A DNA stretch of 64,000 bases from Microlunatus endophyticus (GCF_014646195.1 NZ_BMMZ01000001.1:710679-774678), one strand, 5' to 3'. Numbered from the stretch's first letter, positions 1-9,361 are shown. Numbers and translations are program-made. The notes: generated by a model not told the origin, from the sequence alone.

Positions 1-878
1 CACACCCGCGCTGCCAGAGCGCGCCGGATGCACCCGATCACCCAGTCGGCGGACTGCGTGATCTGCTCCCACGTGAAGTTGAGAACCGTGTATCCGGCGA
101 GAACCAACTCGTTGCGCCGACGACGATCTCGCTCGAACGCGGCCCGGTCGTGGTGGAACTCGTAGCCGTCGACCTCCACCACGACCTTCCGGCTCTTGAA
201 CAAGACATCTACGAAGGCGCCCCGGGTCTCCAGATTCGGCAGACCGATCCAATAGTTGGCGGACCAGCCCTTGATGTTTTCGGCGTGGAGCAGGGCGTGC
301 AGCCGTCGCTCCGCCTCCGACCACGGGCTGTCCCTGGAGTCTCGCAGCAGCCGCTTGCGAGCCGTATTCCCGACGCGGCCCCGAGTGTTGTCGAAGGCCG
401 CCTGGATCCGGTCCAGGGTCACCCCGGCTCGCAATGCACGATCGATCGCATCGCCGCCGTCGCGCTCCGACGCCAGATCGATCGCGGTCAGTTCGGGTGC
501 TGCGATTCGCAGGCCGTGGTGATGCCACACCAGTTCTGGTGGGGTGACTCGCTGGGTCAACGTCCATGGGCCACGACGTCCGTGGCGCTTACGCGGTGTG
601 GCGAAGTCGTAACGTCGGACCTCGAGTTCCGGCCAGAAGGTGAGCCGGGCGGCCGAACGTCCGATCAGGACCGAATCCGGTCCTGCCCACAACTGGCCCG
701 CCCGGAGTGCGATCACCAGGTCGTTCGTCGAACCCGGGAGGCAGAGAATTCCCGGCAGCGGAGATTCCAGGATGCCTCGGCTGCGTAGGCCATCGAGGCG
801 ACGGCTGAACAACGGATGGTCAGCGCGGCGCAACACCCCTCCGTTCGCTCGGAAGAGCTCTTCGATGTCTGCCTTCAC
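1..878 (-). CDS. DUF559 endonuclease-domain protein with AbiEi-like N-terminus (3' end cut by window)
   Basis: Read on the minus strand from GTG at 878, an uninterrupted frame runs off the left edge (292 codons visible). The N-terminus (VKADIEELFRANGGVLRR) looks like the winged-helix AbiEi-type antitoxin domain common at the start of such actinobacterial proteins. The C-terminal part carries VVVEVDGYEFHHDRAAFERD and a following R-rich helix, the DUF559/Vsr-like PD-(D/E)XK nuclease signature. The stop codon lies outside the window. A -10-like CATTGT (886-891) ends 7 bases before the GTG, so the message may be leaderless. No toxin partner is visible. The role is unknown; nuclease activity is inferred from the fold only. 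Confidence 0.8.
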   Translation of the reverse strand, partial: MKADIEELFRANGGVLRRADHPLFSRRLDGLRSRGILESPLPGILCLPGSTNDLVIALRAGQLWAGPDSVLIGRSAARLTFWPELEVRRYDFATPRKRHGRRGPWTLTQRVTPPELVWHHHGLRIAAPELTAIDLASERDGGDAIDRALRAGVTLDRIQAAFDNTRGRVGNTARKRLLRDSRDSPWSEAERRLHALLHAENIKGWSANYWIGLPNLETRGAFVDVLFKSRKVVVEVDGYEFHHDRAAFERDRRRRNELVLAGYTVLNFTWEQITQSADWVIGCIRRALAARV

Positions 879-885
879 AATCGGA

Positions 886-891
886 ACAATG
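886..891 (-). promoter_or_regulatory. -10 hexamer candidate for the DUF559 gene
   Basis: On the minus strand CATTGT ends exactly 7 bases before the GTG start at 878 and there is no ribosome binding site. No good -35 element is seen. The same spacing recurs at several other genes in this window. Confidence 0.35.
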
Positions 892-1058
892 GGGCTCGAT
901 CGAGCAGGTGTTTCGGGCCGAGCCGAATCTGTGGAAAAGCCTCGGAGTGTGTTCGGCTGTGGACAACGTGCATTTCTGCGGGTCAGATCATCGATTCGGC
1001 CCAGCTCTGGCAATGGATGCGATCTGGCCCGCCGATCTTCTCGTATTACCGTGGCCCA

Positions 1059-2021
1059 GTGCATGATCACGCTTCTTGCTGCGCTCCGGGCGGACGGGGC
1101 GACGGCCCGCAACCGCTCGGCAGCCCCACGATGCCGAGCCCGATGCCGAGCCGGGTGGAGCCGGACCTGGGAGAGCGGATCGAGTTGCCGGGCGGCGAGT
1201 TCCGGATGGGGACCGACGACGCCGAGGGTTTCCCCGACGACGCCGAGGGGCCGATCCGGTCGGTGCGGCTGGATCCCTTCGCGATCAGCGCGACCGCCGT
1301 GACCAACGACCAGTTCGCCCGCTTCATCCGGGCGACCGGCCACCGGACCGAGGCCGAGACCTTCGGCTGGAGTTTCGTGTTCGCCGGATTCCTGCCGGCC
1401 GCGCTCCGCAAGATCAGCTCGCGCCCAGAAGGAACGCCCTGGTGGTGCGCGGTCGACGGCGCCACCTGGGATCACCCCGAGGGGCCCGGCTCTGAGCTGG
1501 GTGGTCGCGGCAACCATCCGGTGGTGCATGTCTCCTGGAACGACGCGGTCGCCTACTGCGACTGGGCCGGCGGCCGGCTGCCGACCGAGGCAGAGTGGGA
1601 GTACGCGGCCCGTGGCGGCCTGGACCAGGCCCGCTATCCGTGGGGCGACGACCTGACCCCCGGCGGCAAGCATCTGTGCAATATCTGGCAGGGCCGCTTT
1701 CCGATTCGCAACGAGGCCGAGGACGGCTACCGCGGGACCGCCCCGGTGCGCAGTTTTCCGGACAACGGCTACGGCCTCTACGAGGTGGTCGGCAACGTCT
1801 GGGAGTGGACGGCCGACCGCTGGGGGACCGATCACCCGATCCGCGCCGACGGGACGCCCGAGCACAATCCAACCGGCCCGGAGACTGGCCCGCAACGGGT
1901 GATGCGGGGCGGGTCGTATCTGTGCCACAAGTCCTACTGCAACCGCTACCGGGTCGCGGCGCGGAGCAGGAACGACCCCAACAGCGGCGGCGGCAACAAC
2001 GGATTCCGGATCGCTTTCTGA
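1059..2021 (+). CDS. Formylglycine-generating enzyme (sulfatase-activating)
   Basis: SUMF1/FGE-fold protein of about 320 residues that oxidises a cysteine of type I sulfatases to formylglycine. The frame contains the family signatures VSWNDAVAYCDWAGGRLPTE, WEYAARGG, CNIWQGRFP and GNVWEW. The C-terminal GGSYLCHKSYCNRYRVAAR holds both active-site cysteines (C289 and C294 counted from the chosen start), which separates a true FGE from EgtB/PvdO relatives. I chose GTG 1059 because it keeps an N-terminal HASCCAP segment that I recall from other actinobacterial FGEs; ATG 1131 would give 296 residues and is the main alternative. No clear ribosome binding site precedes either. No sulfatase gene lies in the window. 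It is divergent from the DUF559 gene. Confidence 0.88.
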   Translation: MHDHASCCAPGGRGDGPQPLGSPTMPSPMPSRVEPDLGERIELPGGEFRMGTDDAEGFPDDAEGPIRSVRLDPFAISATAVTNDQFARFIRATGHRTEAETFGWSFVFAGFLPAALRKISSRPEGTPWWCAVDGATWDHPEGPGSELGGRGNHPVVHVSWNDAVAYCDWAGGRLPTEAEWEYAARGGLDQARYPWGDDLTPGGKHLCNIWQGRFPIRNEAEDGYRGTAPVRSFPDNGYGLYEVVGNVWEWTADRWGTDHPIRADGTPEHNPTGPETGPQRVMRGGSYLCHKSYCNRYRVAARSRNDPNSGGGNNGFRIAF

Positions 2022-2036
2022 TCGCCGGACAGGCCT

Positions 2037-2050
2037 TTACAACCTTGTAA
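2037..2050. promoter_or_regulatory. Palindromic operator candidate upstream of the arabinan genes
   Basis: TTACAA-CC-TTGTAA is a perfect 6+2+6 inverted repeat about 86 bases before the GH51 start and just after the FGE stop. Its right arm TTGTAA could serve as a -35, with CACAAT at 2066-2071 as a weak -10 (15-base spacer). A regulator of the GH51/GH43 pair binding here is inference. Confidence 0.45.
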
Positions 2051-2135
2051 TCAGTGTGGCAGGGTCACAATCACGGTCTGTTTCCATCGGGGTGGATCAT
2101 CGAGGCGAGCTAATCGAGAAAGGGGAGTGCCATCC

Positions 2136-3650
2136 GTGCCGCAGCCCGCGAACGCGACGATCAGACTCGATCCGATGTTCACGGTCGGCCCGTTGCGCCG
2201 CCGGTTGTTCGGTTCCTTCGTCGAACACCTCCGCCGCTGCGTCTACACCGGCATCTACGAGCCCGACCACCCGACAGCCGACGAGCACGGCTTCCGTCGC
2301 GATGTCGCGGAGCTAATCACCGAACTGGGTCCGACGATCATCCGCTACCCGGGCGGCAACTTCGTCTCCGGCTACGACTGGCGCGACGGCGTCGGTCCGG
2401 CCGCCGACCGACCGACGAGGCTGGACTTCGCCTGGAACACGATAGAGACCAACGAGGTCGGCACCGATGAATTCCTGCAGTGGTGCACGCGGCTGGACCT
2501 GGAGCCGATGCTGGCGGTCAACCTCGGCACCGCGGGCGTCCGGGAGGCGATGGAATACCTGCAGTACGTCAACGGCAAACCGGGCACCGCGCTGTCGGAC
2601 GAACGCGTCCGCAACGGGCACCCGGAGCCGTACGATGTCGATATCTGGTGCCTGGGCAACGAGATGGACGGGCCGTGGCAGCTCGGCCACAAGACACCGC
2701 AGGAGTACGGCCGGCTGGCTGCCGAGACCGCTCGGGCGATGAAGATGTTCGACCCGTCGCTGCAGCTGATCGCCTGCGGGTCGAGCAATCGCGGGATGCC
2801 GACCTTCGGCACTTGGGAACGTGAGGTGCTCGACCGCTGTTTCGACCAGGTGGAGTTGATCTCCGCCCATGCCTACTACGAACCGGTCGACGGTGATCAC
2901 CAGTCATTCCTGGCCAGCGCGGAGGACTTGGACCGATTCATCTCCTCGGTGGTGGCGACCGCTGATCATGTCGCGGCGACGCACAAGTCCGACAAGCAGA
3001 TCATGATCAGCTTCGACGAATGGAATGTGTGGTTCCAAGAGCGGTTCGCCGACCGTGATCTCGAACGGGTGAAGGCGGCCCGGGATCTGATCGAGGACAG
3101 TTACGACGTCCAGGACGCTGTGGTGGTCGGCAGCCTGCTGATCGAGCTGCTCCGGCACACCGACCGGGTCGCGGTCGCCTGCCAGGCGCAGTTGGTGAAC
3201 GTGATCGCCCCGATCATGACTCGGCCGGGCGGTGCGGCCTGGCGGCAGACGATCTTCCATCCGTTCGCGCTGACCGCCCGGCACGCGAAACCGGTCGTGC
3301 TCGACGTCGCCTCCCGCGGCCCGGTGATCACCACCGACCGGTACGGCGAGGTGGATCAGTTGCACAGTGTGGCCACCTACGACGATCAGACCGGCGAGCT
3401 GGTGATCTTCGCCGCCAACCGGAGCCGTACGGATCCGTTGCAGCTGACCGTCGACCCGGTCGCCTTCGGCGGCACGCTCCGGCTCGTCGAGCACCTGATG
3501 ATCAGCGATGACGACCCGCATGCCCACAACACCGAGGAAGCCCCGGACCGCGTGATCCCCAGGCCCGGTAGCGCCACCGTCACCGACGGACGCCCCACCG
3601 CCGTACTGCCGCCGATCTCCTGGCACTGCCTGCGATTGTCAACACGCTGA
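2136..3650 (+). CDS. GH51 alpha-L-arabinofuranosidase
   Basis: Intracellular retaining arabinofuranosidase of 504 residues that removes arabinose from arabinan or arabinoxylan oligosaccharides. The frame shows RLFGSFVEHL, YPGGNFVSGYDWRDGVGP, the acid/base glutamate in IWCLGNEMDGPW (E176) and the nucleophile in ISFDEWNVWF (E295). These positions are nearly those of Geobacillus AbfA. No signal peptide. GTG 2136 is preferred over GTG 2127 because the AGGGGA ribosome binding site (2121-2126) lies 9 bases before it but directly abuts 2127. A secreted GH43 protein follows 37 bases later in the same direction, so the pair probably works in sequence on arabinan: outside cleavage, then debranching or hydrolysis inside. 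Confidence 0.95.
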   Translation: MPQPANATIRLDPMFTVGPLRRRLFGSFVEHLRRCVYTGIYEPDHPTADEHGFRRDVAELITELGPTIIRYPGGNFVSGYDWRDGVGPAADRPTRLDFAWNTIETNEVGTDEFLQWCTRLDLEPMLAVNLGTAGVREAMEYLQYVNGKPGTALSDERVRNGHPEPYDVDIWCLGNEMDGPWQLGHKTPQEYGRLAAETARAMKMFDPSLQLIACGSSNRGMPTFGTWEREVLDRCFDQVELISAHAYYEPVDGDHQSFLASAEDLDRFISSVVATADHVAATHKSDKQIMISFDEWNVWFQERFADRDLERVKAARDLIEDSYDVQDAVVVGSLLIELLRHTDRVAVACQAQLVNVIAPIMTRPGGAAWRQTIFHPFALTARHAKPVVLDVASRGPVITTDRYGEVDQLHSVATYDDQTGELVIFAANRSRTDPLQLTVDPVAFGGTLRLVEHLMISDDDPHAHNTEEAPDRVIPRPGSATVTDGRPTAVLPPISWHCLRLSTR

Positions 3651-3687
3651 CACAAACCCGCACGAAGTCCGACGACAAGGATCAATG

Positions 3688-5970
3688 ATGATCATGAACC
3701 GCGGAGTTGCCACCAAGTGCTTGATCATGTTCTCCGGCCTGTTGATGCTGATCGGAGGCCTGGTCGCCGTCCGGCCGGTACCGGTCGCCACAGCCGCGCC
3801 ACCCGGCCCAGCGGCGCTGCGCTACACGAATGCGGTCAGTGATTCGTTCTCCGACACGTTCGCCGATCCGTCGATCATCCAGGCCAAGAACGGGTGGTGG
3901 TACGCCTACGCGACCGCCGATCCGCTCAAGGCCGGTGATCAACCCGGGCTGATCCACATCGCCCGGACCAAGGACTTCGTGCACTGGCAGTACCGCGGTA
4001 CGGTCTTCACCGACAGGACCCGGCCGTCGTACGCGACCGGTTCCGCCGGGCTGTGGGCGCCGGACATCCGCTACATCGACGGACGCTACGTGCTCTACTT
4101 CGCGGTCACCGACACCACCCTCAATGCAGACGGCGCCGACAACGCGATCGGCGTCGCGACAGCGCCGAATCCCGACGGTCCGTGGACCGCGACCGATGCG
4201 CCGATCATCAAGCCCCGGTTGGCCTCGGGCGGCTACTTCCTGGGCACCATCGACCCGGCCGGTTTCACCGACGTCGACGGCCGGAACTACTTGTATTTCG
4301 GCGGTTTCAACGGCGGCATCTGGGTGGCCAAGGTCAGCGCCGACGGGCTGACTGCGGACACGAACTACACCCAGATCACCATCGACAACCGTTACGAGGG
4401 CGGCTACGTCATCCGCCATGGCGGCTGGTACTACTTCATGGGCTCGGTCGCCAACTGCTGCGCCGGGCCGACGACCGGCTACTCGGTCTACGCCGGCCGG
4501 TCGCGATCACCGCTGGGTCCGTTCGTCGACCAGGACGGTCAGAGCCTGCTGGATCCGTACGTCGGCGGCACCAACGTGATCATGCAGAACGGCAACACCT
4601 ACATCGGCCCCGGACACAACGCGATCGCGACCGACGCCCAGGGACGCACCTGGATCGTCTACCACGCGATCGATCGCAACAATCCCTGGCTCACTGATCC
4701 GTTCGGGGTCAACCGGCGGCCGATGCTGATCGACAGGATCGACTGGATCGACGGCTGGCCGCGGACCCGGGCCGGCGCCGGCCCGTCGGACACCTCGCAG
4801 GCCGCTCCGGTCACCACCTCCGGGCTGGGCATCGCCGCCGACGATCCGGCCGCGCACGGCGTTCGCGGGCTGTCCGCAGGTCCGATCGATGATCAGGCCG
4901 GCCGGACCGCCCGGTTGGACGGAATCGCCACGACGGTTGCCAAAGCTTCGTCCGGATCGGTACGCGTCCGGTTCGATCTCAAGGCCACCGGGCATCCGGT
5001 GACGGTGACGGTCGGCGACCAGGGCGACGGGCTCAGGGTGACCGTGGATCCCACCGCCGAACAATTGCAGGTGATCACCACGAGCCACGGCCGGACCCGG
5101 ACCGGCGCCGACACGATCGTGGGCTGGGACAGCGGATGGCACACGCTGACCGTGCAAGTCGATCATGCGAGGATCCAGGCCTCGCTCGGCGAATCCGATC
5201 TTGCCGATCCGGGGGCCGAGGTGCGCCTCGGCGGCGTACGACTGCCGGCCGCACCGGTCCGCTTCAGTGGGCACGGCGCCGAACTGGACAACCTCACCAT
5301 CCGGCCGGTTGCCCGGGAGGCGACCAGGTTGGTTGCCACACCGAAGGCCGGGAAACTTCTGGCGGACGAGGAATTCTCCGATTCCGACCTGACCGGTTGG
5401 ACCTGGATCCGGCCCGACTCCGCGGCGTCGGTCAGCAAGGGCCAGTTCGACTTCCCGGTGCAGGCGGGTGACCTTTCCGGTGACGACGCCGACGCATCGG
5501 TGCTGTTGCACGATCCGCCGACGACCCCGGGCGACTGGATGGTCGAGACCAAACTCGATCTTGATCTCGGCACCGACGAGGTCCGCAACTACCAGCAGGC
5601 AGGACTGGTCGCGTACCGGAACGACAACGACTTCGCCCGGCTGGACAAAGTCGCGATCTGGAACACCCGGCAGGTCGAATTCGGGCGGCAGCTGGTCGCG
5701 ACCGACGACGGTCAGACCTCCTGGGGCGGCTCGATCCAGGCCAGGCCCGCCAGGGGGTCGACCTGGTTGCGGCTGGCCTACCACCGCACCGCCGACGGCG
5801 AGCAGCAGTTCCGCGCCGCCGTCAGCCGGGATGGGAGGAACTGGACCTGGGGCGGCGTCTGGACCTTCAGCGCCGGCGAGGTGCCGCGGATCGGGCTGGT
5901 CGCTCAGGGCGGCAGCAGTCCCGCGCTGGACGCGAAGTTCGACTACGTACGGTTCCACGCCGTGAACTGA
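3688..5970 (+). CDS. Secreted GH43 arabinanase-type glycosidase with C-terminal beta-sandwich
   Basis: 760-residue exported protein. A signal peptide (MNRGVATKCLIMFSGLLMLIGG, then ATAAPP) is followed by a five-bladed GH43 domain (about 50-350): base D60 in FADPSII, pKa-modulating D189 in GTIDPAGF, acid E237 in RYEGGYVI, and the late GHNAI...WIVYHAID signature of endo-1,5-arabinanase-like subfamilies. A long beta-rich region follows, ending (about 560-760) in a DUF1349/concanavalin-like domain (WTWIRPDSAA, LVAYRNDNDFARLDK). Of three clustered ATGs (3685, 3688, 3694), 3688 has the best spacing (6 bases) from AAGGA at 3677-3681. Likely cotranscribed with the GH51 gene. Arabinan as substrate is inferred from subfamily features and the neighbour. 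Confidence 0.9.
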   Translation: MIMNRGVATKCLIMFSGLLMLIGGLVAVRPVPVATAAPPGPAALRYTNAVSDSFSDTFADPSIIQAKNGWWYAYATADPLKAGDQPGLIHIARTKDFVHWQYRGTVFTDRTRPSYATGSAGLWAPDIRYIDGRYVLYFAVTDTTLNADGADNAIGVATAPNPDGPWTATDAPIIKPRLASGGYFLGTIDPAGFTDVDGRNYLYFGGFNGGIWVAKVSADGLTADTNYTQITIDNRYEGGYVIRHGGWYYFMGSVANCCAGPTTGYSVYAGRSRSPLGPFVDQDGQSLLDPYVGGTNVIMQNGNTYIGPGHNAIATDAQGRTWIVYHAIDRNNPWLTDPFGVNRRPMLIDRIDWIDGWPRTRAGAGPSDTSQAAPVTTSGLGIAADDPAAHGVRGLSAGPIDDQAGRTARLDGIATTVAKASSGSVRVRFDLKATGHPVTVTVGDQGDGLRVTVDPTAEQLQVITTSHGRTRTGADTIVGWDSGWHTLTVQVDHARIQASLGESDLADPGAEVRLGGVRLPAAPVRFSGHGAELDNLTIRPVAREATRLVATPKAGKLLADEEFSDSDLTGWTWIRPDSAASVSKGQFDFPVQAGDLSGDDADASVLLHDPPTTPGDWMVETKLDLDLGTDEVRNYQQAGLVAYRNDNDFARLDKVAIWNTRQVEFGRQLVATDDGQTSWGGSIQARPARGSTWLRLAYHRTADGEQQFRAAVSRDGRNWTWGGVWTFSAGEVPRIGLVAQGGSSPALDAKFDYVRFHAVN

Positions 5971-6039
5971 TGCTGGGAAGTGATGGGAGCCACAGGTGCC
6001 GCGGCCCGGAATGACGCAGCACCGGCAAGGCGCGCCTCC

Positions 6040-6045
6040 TACGAT
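6040..6045 (+). promoter_or_regulatory. -10 element of a probable leaderless promoter
   Basis: TACGAT is followed by 7 bases and then GTG 6053, which would then be the transcription start itself. No ribosome binding site is present. A -35 is not recognisable. Confidence 0.5.
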
Positions 6046-6052
6046 GGGGCGC

Positions 6053-8701
6053 GTGCCCCACACCCCCCGCGAGAACCCGCCCGGTTATCCGGCCGGCTGG
6101 GAGGCCGATGTGGTCCTCAGCGACGGTGGGCTGGCGCGGCTGCGCCCGATCCGGCCGGCCGACGCTGATCTGCTGGTCGACTTCTACGGGCGGGTCTCGG
6201 ACGAATCGAAATACCTGCGGTTCTTCGCGCCCTACCCACGGCTGAGCGAGCGCGACGTGGAGCGCTTCACCACGGTCGACTATGTCGACCGGGTGGCCTT
6301 CATCCTGACCGTCGCCGACCAGATGATCGGGGTTGGCCGCTACGAGCGACTGGAGGACGACCGGGCCGAGGTGGCGTTCCTTGTGGAGGACGCGCACCAG
6401 GGCCGTGGTGTCGGCCAGTTGCTGCTGGAACATCTGGCCGAGGCGGCGCGGGAGCGCGGGATCACCGGCTTCGTCGCCGAGGTGCTCCCGGAGAATGCCC
6501 GGATGGCGCAGGTCTTCGCCGACGCGGGCTACCGGCTGACCCGCCAGTACGAGGACGGCCTGCTGGTAGTGGAGTTCCCGATCCTGCCCTCCGACACCTC
6601 GGTCGGGGTGATGGAGCGGCGTGAGCATCGCGCCGAGGGCGAGTCGATCCGGCGGATGCTCAACCCACAACGCGTGGTGGTGGTCGGTGACGGCGTGCGT
6701 GCGCAGGCCATCGTGACGGCGATGCTGTCCGGCGGATTCCGCGGCGAGGTGGTCGCGGTCAGCACCGACGATGTCGAGGTCTCCGGCGTGCCGACCAGCC
6801 CGTCGCTGGCGACCGTGGACGGCAGATTCGATCTTGTGGTGGCCTCGATCCCACGTGATGATCTTGGTGCCGCGGTGATCGACGCAGCGCACAAGGGTGC
6901 GCACGCGATCGTCGTGCTGACCGGTGCCGACATCGGCATCGCCGACAGTGCGCGGGTGGTGAGCCTGGCCAGGGCGTACGGGATCCGGGCGCTCGGCCCG
7001 GATGCGCTGGGCTTGATCAACACCAGTCCCGAGGTCGCGCTCAACGCCAGCCCCGGGCCGATGCCGCGGGTCGGTGGTGTCGGGCTGTTCTGCCAGTCTG
7101 CGGCGGTCGGTGTGGCGCTGCTGGCGCCCGCGCTGCGGCAGCAGATCGGTATCTCGTCCTTCATCTCTACCGGTGAGTACGCCGACGTCAGCGGCAACGA
7201 CGTCATGCAGTACTGGGAAGACGATGATCAGACCCGGATCTGCCTGCTGTCGCTGGACAGTCTGGGCAACCCGCGCAAATTCACCCGGATCATCCGCCGG
7301 TTGGCCCGGCGCAAGCCGGTGGTGGTCGTCTCGCCCGGCCGGGCGCGGCGCGCCTCGCGCCCCGATGATCATGGTCAGACGTACGCCCCCGATGCCGCCG
7401 TGGACGCGCTCTTCCGGCAGTCGGGCGTGATCGTCACCGATCGCCGGGACGAAATGTTCGGTATCGCGCAGGTTGCTGCCCGGCAGCCCCTGCCGGCCGG
7501 GCCGCGGACGAAATTGATCATGAATTCCGAGACCTTGGCGCACCAGTCGTCGCACACCGTGGCCGCCTCCGGCCTGATCCTGGCGGGCGATCCCGTCGTC
7601 CTCGGCCCGGGGCAGCCGCCGGAGCGGTTGGCCGAGCTGGTCGCCGAGGCCTTGCGGGACGACGGCTGCGACGCGGTCATCTGTGCGGTGATCGGGGTGT
7701 TCGGGTCCGACCCGCAGGCCGCCCGGTGGCGACTGGATGAGTTGGCCGCGACCACGACCAAACCGCTGCTGGCCGCCTTCCTCGACTTCACCGAATTCGA
7801 CGAATCCGAGGACGGGCCAGACGCCGGGCAGTCGCTGCCGATCTTCGAGGGGCCGGCCGACGCCATCCATGCGCTGGCCGCTGTCAGCGCCTACGCGCAC
7901 TGGCGCGAACGCGACCAGGGAGCCGTTCCGCTCCTGGAGGACATCGACCCGGCCGCAGCGCACAAGGTGGTCAACCAGGCGCTCGCCAGAAACCCGCTGG
8001 GCGGGCGGCTCTCCGACGACGATGCGGCGGCGCTGTTGGCGGCGTACGGGATCGAGCTGGTCAGGCAGCGCCGGGTGGACGCGCTGGACGAGGCGCTGGC
8101 CGCCGGGGAGGCGTACGGCTGGAATGTCGTGCTCAAGGCGACCGACGAGCGGGTCAGGGGCCGGCCGGACCTGGCCAGCGTCTTCCGCAGCCTGGACGGC
8201 CCGGACGCGATGCGACGGGCGTGGCTGGATCTCACCGTGCTGGCCGGTGAACTGGGCCTGGAGACTGAAAAGGGTCTGGCGGCGGCGGCTCCGGTGGTGC
8301 AGCCGATGGTGCCGGCCGGCGTACCGCTGCGGATCGCCACCCACGAGGACATCGCCTTCGGCCCGATCGTCGAGCTCGGTCTGGCCGGCATCGCCAGCGA
8401 TCTGCTCGGCGACCAGGCATTCCGGGTGCCGCCGCTGACCACCGTCGACGCCGCGGCGATGGTGCGTGATCTGCGGGCTGCCCCGACGTTGTTCGGTCAG
8501 CACGGTGCGCCGGGAGTGGATGTCGCCCGGGTGGAGGAGTTGCTGCACCGGGTGTCCCAGCTGGCCGATGAGCTGCCGCAGTTGTCCTGGCTGCTGTTGA
8601 CCCCCTGCATCGCCACCCGCAACGGCCTTTCGGTGCTCGGCGCCCGGATCGAGATCGCCCCGACAGGAGACCAGCGCGACCCGCTCGCCCGCACCCTGTA
8701 G
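6053..8701 (+). CDS. GNAT acetyltransferase / NDP-forming acyl-CoA ligase fusion (protein lysine acetyltransferase type)
   Basis: 882-residue fusion. Residues about 20-190 are a GNAT domain (RLRPIRPADADLL; acetyl-CoA loop in EDAHQGRGVGQLLLEHLAE). The rest is an ADP-forming acetyl-CoA synthetase-like module: CoA-binding domain starting RRMLNPQRVVVVGDG, succinyl-CoA-synthetase-like part with TGEYADVSGNDVMQYWED, and a C-terminal ATP-grasp domain (LLAAYGIELVRQRRVDALDEA). The GNAT domain comes first, the reverse of Salmonella Pat, as in the Streptomyces SlPatA type. Such proteins acetylate lysines, for example of acyl-CoA synthetases; the ligase part is often inactive and serves as a sensor. Start GTG 6053 rests on the -10 at 6040-6045; ATG 6044 is possible. 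Confidence 0.9.
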   Translation: MPHTPRENPPGYPAGWEADVVLSDGGLARLRPIRPADADLLVDFYGRVSDESKYLRFFAPYPRLSERDVERFTTVDYVDRVAFILTVADQMIGVGRYERLEDDRAEVAFLVEDAHQGRGVGQLLLEHLAEAARERGITGFVAEVLPENARMAQVFADAGYRLTRQYEDGLLVVEFPILPSDTSVGVMERREHRAEGESIRRMLNPQRVVVVGDGVRAQAIVTAMLSGGFRGEVVAVSTDDVEVSGVPTSPSLATVDGRFDLVVASIPRDDLGAAVIDAAHKGAHAIVVLTGADIGIADSARVVSLARAYGIRALGPDALGLINTSPEVALNASPGPMPRVGGVGLFCQSAAVGVALLAPALRQQIGISSFISTGEYADVSGNDVMQYWEDDDQTRICLLSLDSLGNPRKFTRIIRRLARRKPVVVVSPGRARRASRPDDHGQTYAPDAAVDALFRQSGVIVTDRRDEMFGIAQVAARQPLPAGPRTKLIMNSETLAHQSSHTVAASGLILAGDPVVLGPGQPPERLAELVAEALRDDGCDAVICAVIGVFGSDPQAARWRLDELAATTTKPLLAAFLDFTEFDESEDGPDAGQSLPIFEGPADAIHALAAVSAYAHWRERDQGAVPLLEDIDPAAAHKVVNQALARNPLGGRLSDDDAAALLAAYGIELVRQRRVDALDEALAAGEAYGWNVVLKATDERVRGRPDLASVFRSLDGPDAMRRAWLDLTVLAGELGLETEKGLAAAAPVVQPMVPAGVPLRIATHEDIAFGPIVELGLAGIASDLLGDQAFRVPPLTTVDAAAMVRDLRAAPTLFGQHGAPGVDVARVEELLHRVSQLADELPQLSWLLLTPCIATRNGLSVLGARIEIAPTGDQRDPLARTL

Positions 8702-8776
8702 CGGCCCCCAGCGGATGCCCGGGGGCTGTGGATGCGGATAGGGTTCCTTGCCGGACCGCGTGCAATCATGGCCCCT

Positions 8777-9361
8777 ATGACCCAGGCGTCGATCAGCGTA
8801 CGGCAGGAACTGCGTGCCGATATCGAGTCGTGCGGCTTCTTCCCCGATCTGGTCGAGGACGGGGTGCTGCTGGCTGCCGGCGACGAGCCGATCCTGAGCT
8901 TCCTGGTGCACTACGAGCCCACCTTCGACCGGGACGAATTCCACCGGCACCTGACGGTGCTTGCACTGACCGCGACCCGGCTGCTGGTCGGGCACACCGA
9001 CGATCACGCGGTGGAGGGTGCCGGTGAGCACACCTATGCATCGTCCTCGACGGAGTCGATCGCGATCCGCAACATCAACACCGTCGTTCTGACCCGGGTG
9101 GTGGCGGATCCGGAGAATTTCCGACCCGCGGCGTCCCCGGTCGAGGAGACCTGGCTGTCGATCGGCTGGGGGGCGATGCGCCGGTTGGATCTCGAACCGG
9201 CCGGCTGTGCTGACCCCAATTGCGAGGCCGATCACGGCTACACCGGAAACCTGGTCGCCGACGACCTGACCATCCGGATGAGCCCGGCCGGCAATGGTGC
9301 GGACCGGGTGGCGCGGCTGGTCCGATTCTCCAGCGACCTCCAGCGGGCGGCCGCCCTGTGA
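8777..9361 (+). CDS. DUF5998 family protein
   Basis: 194-residue cytosolic protein of the actinobacterial DUF5998 family; function unknown. Conserved-looking stretches are ELRADIESCGFFPDLVEDGV, SFLVHYEPTFDRDE, RNINTVVLTRVV and WLSIGWGAMRRLDLEPAGCADPNCEADHGY; the last contains two cysteines and a histidine that could bind a metal. ATG 8777 is chosen over ATG 8768 because a -10-like AATCAT (8764-8769) ends 7 bases before it, the spacing seen at other leaderless genes here. Its stop overlaps the next gene's start by 4 bases (GTGA at 9358-9361), so the two are probably translated together. Confidence 0.8.
   Translation: MTQASISVRQELRADIESCGFFPDLVEDGVLLAAGDEPILSFLVHYEPTFDRDEFHRHLTVLALTATRLLVGHTDDHAVEGAGEHTYASSSTESIAIRNINTVVLTRVVADPENFRPAASPVEETWLSIGWGAMRRLDLEPAGCADPNCEADHGYTGNLVADDLTIRMSPAGNGADRVARLVRFSSDLQRAAAL

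Noticed and set aside
1..878. Type IV toxin-antitoxin (AbiE) defence locus
   Set aside because: Only the N-terminal antitoxin-like domain is seen, fused to a DUF559 nuclease; no AbiEii nucleotidyltransferase lies nearby in the window.
8704..8726. GCCCCC/GGGGGC hairpin after the GNAT-ligase gene as terminator
   Set aside because: Six-base stem with an 11-base loop and no T-run; not distinguishable from chance in high-GC DNA.
5867..9235. 1122-codon open frame on the minus strand
   Set aside because: It is antisense to the GNAT-ligase and DUF5998 genes, which have clear motifs; the low-complexity His/Arg/Gln composition is typical of an antisense frame in high-GC DNA.
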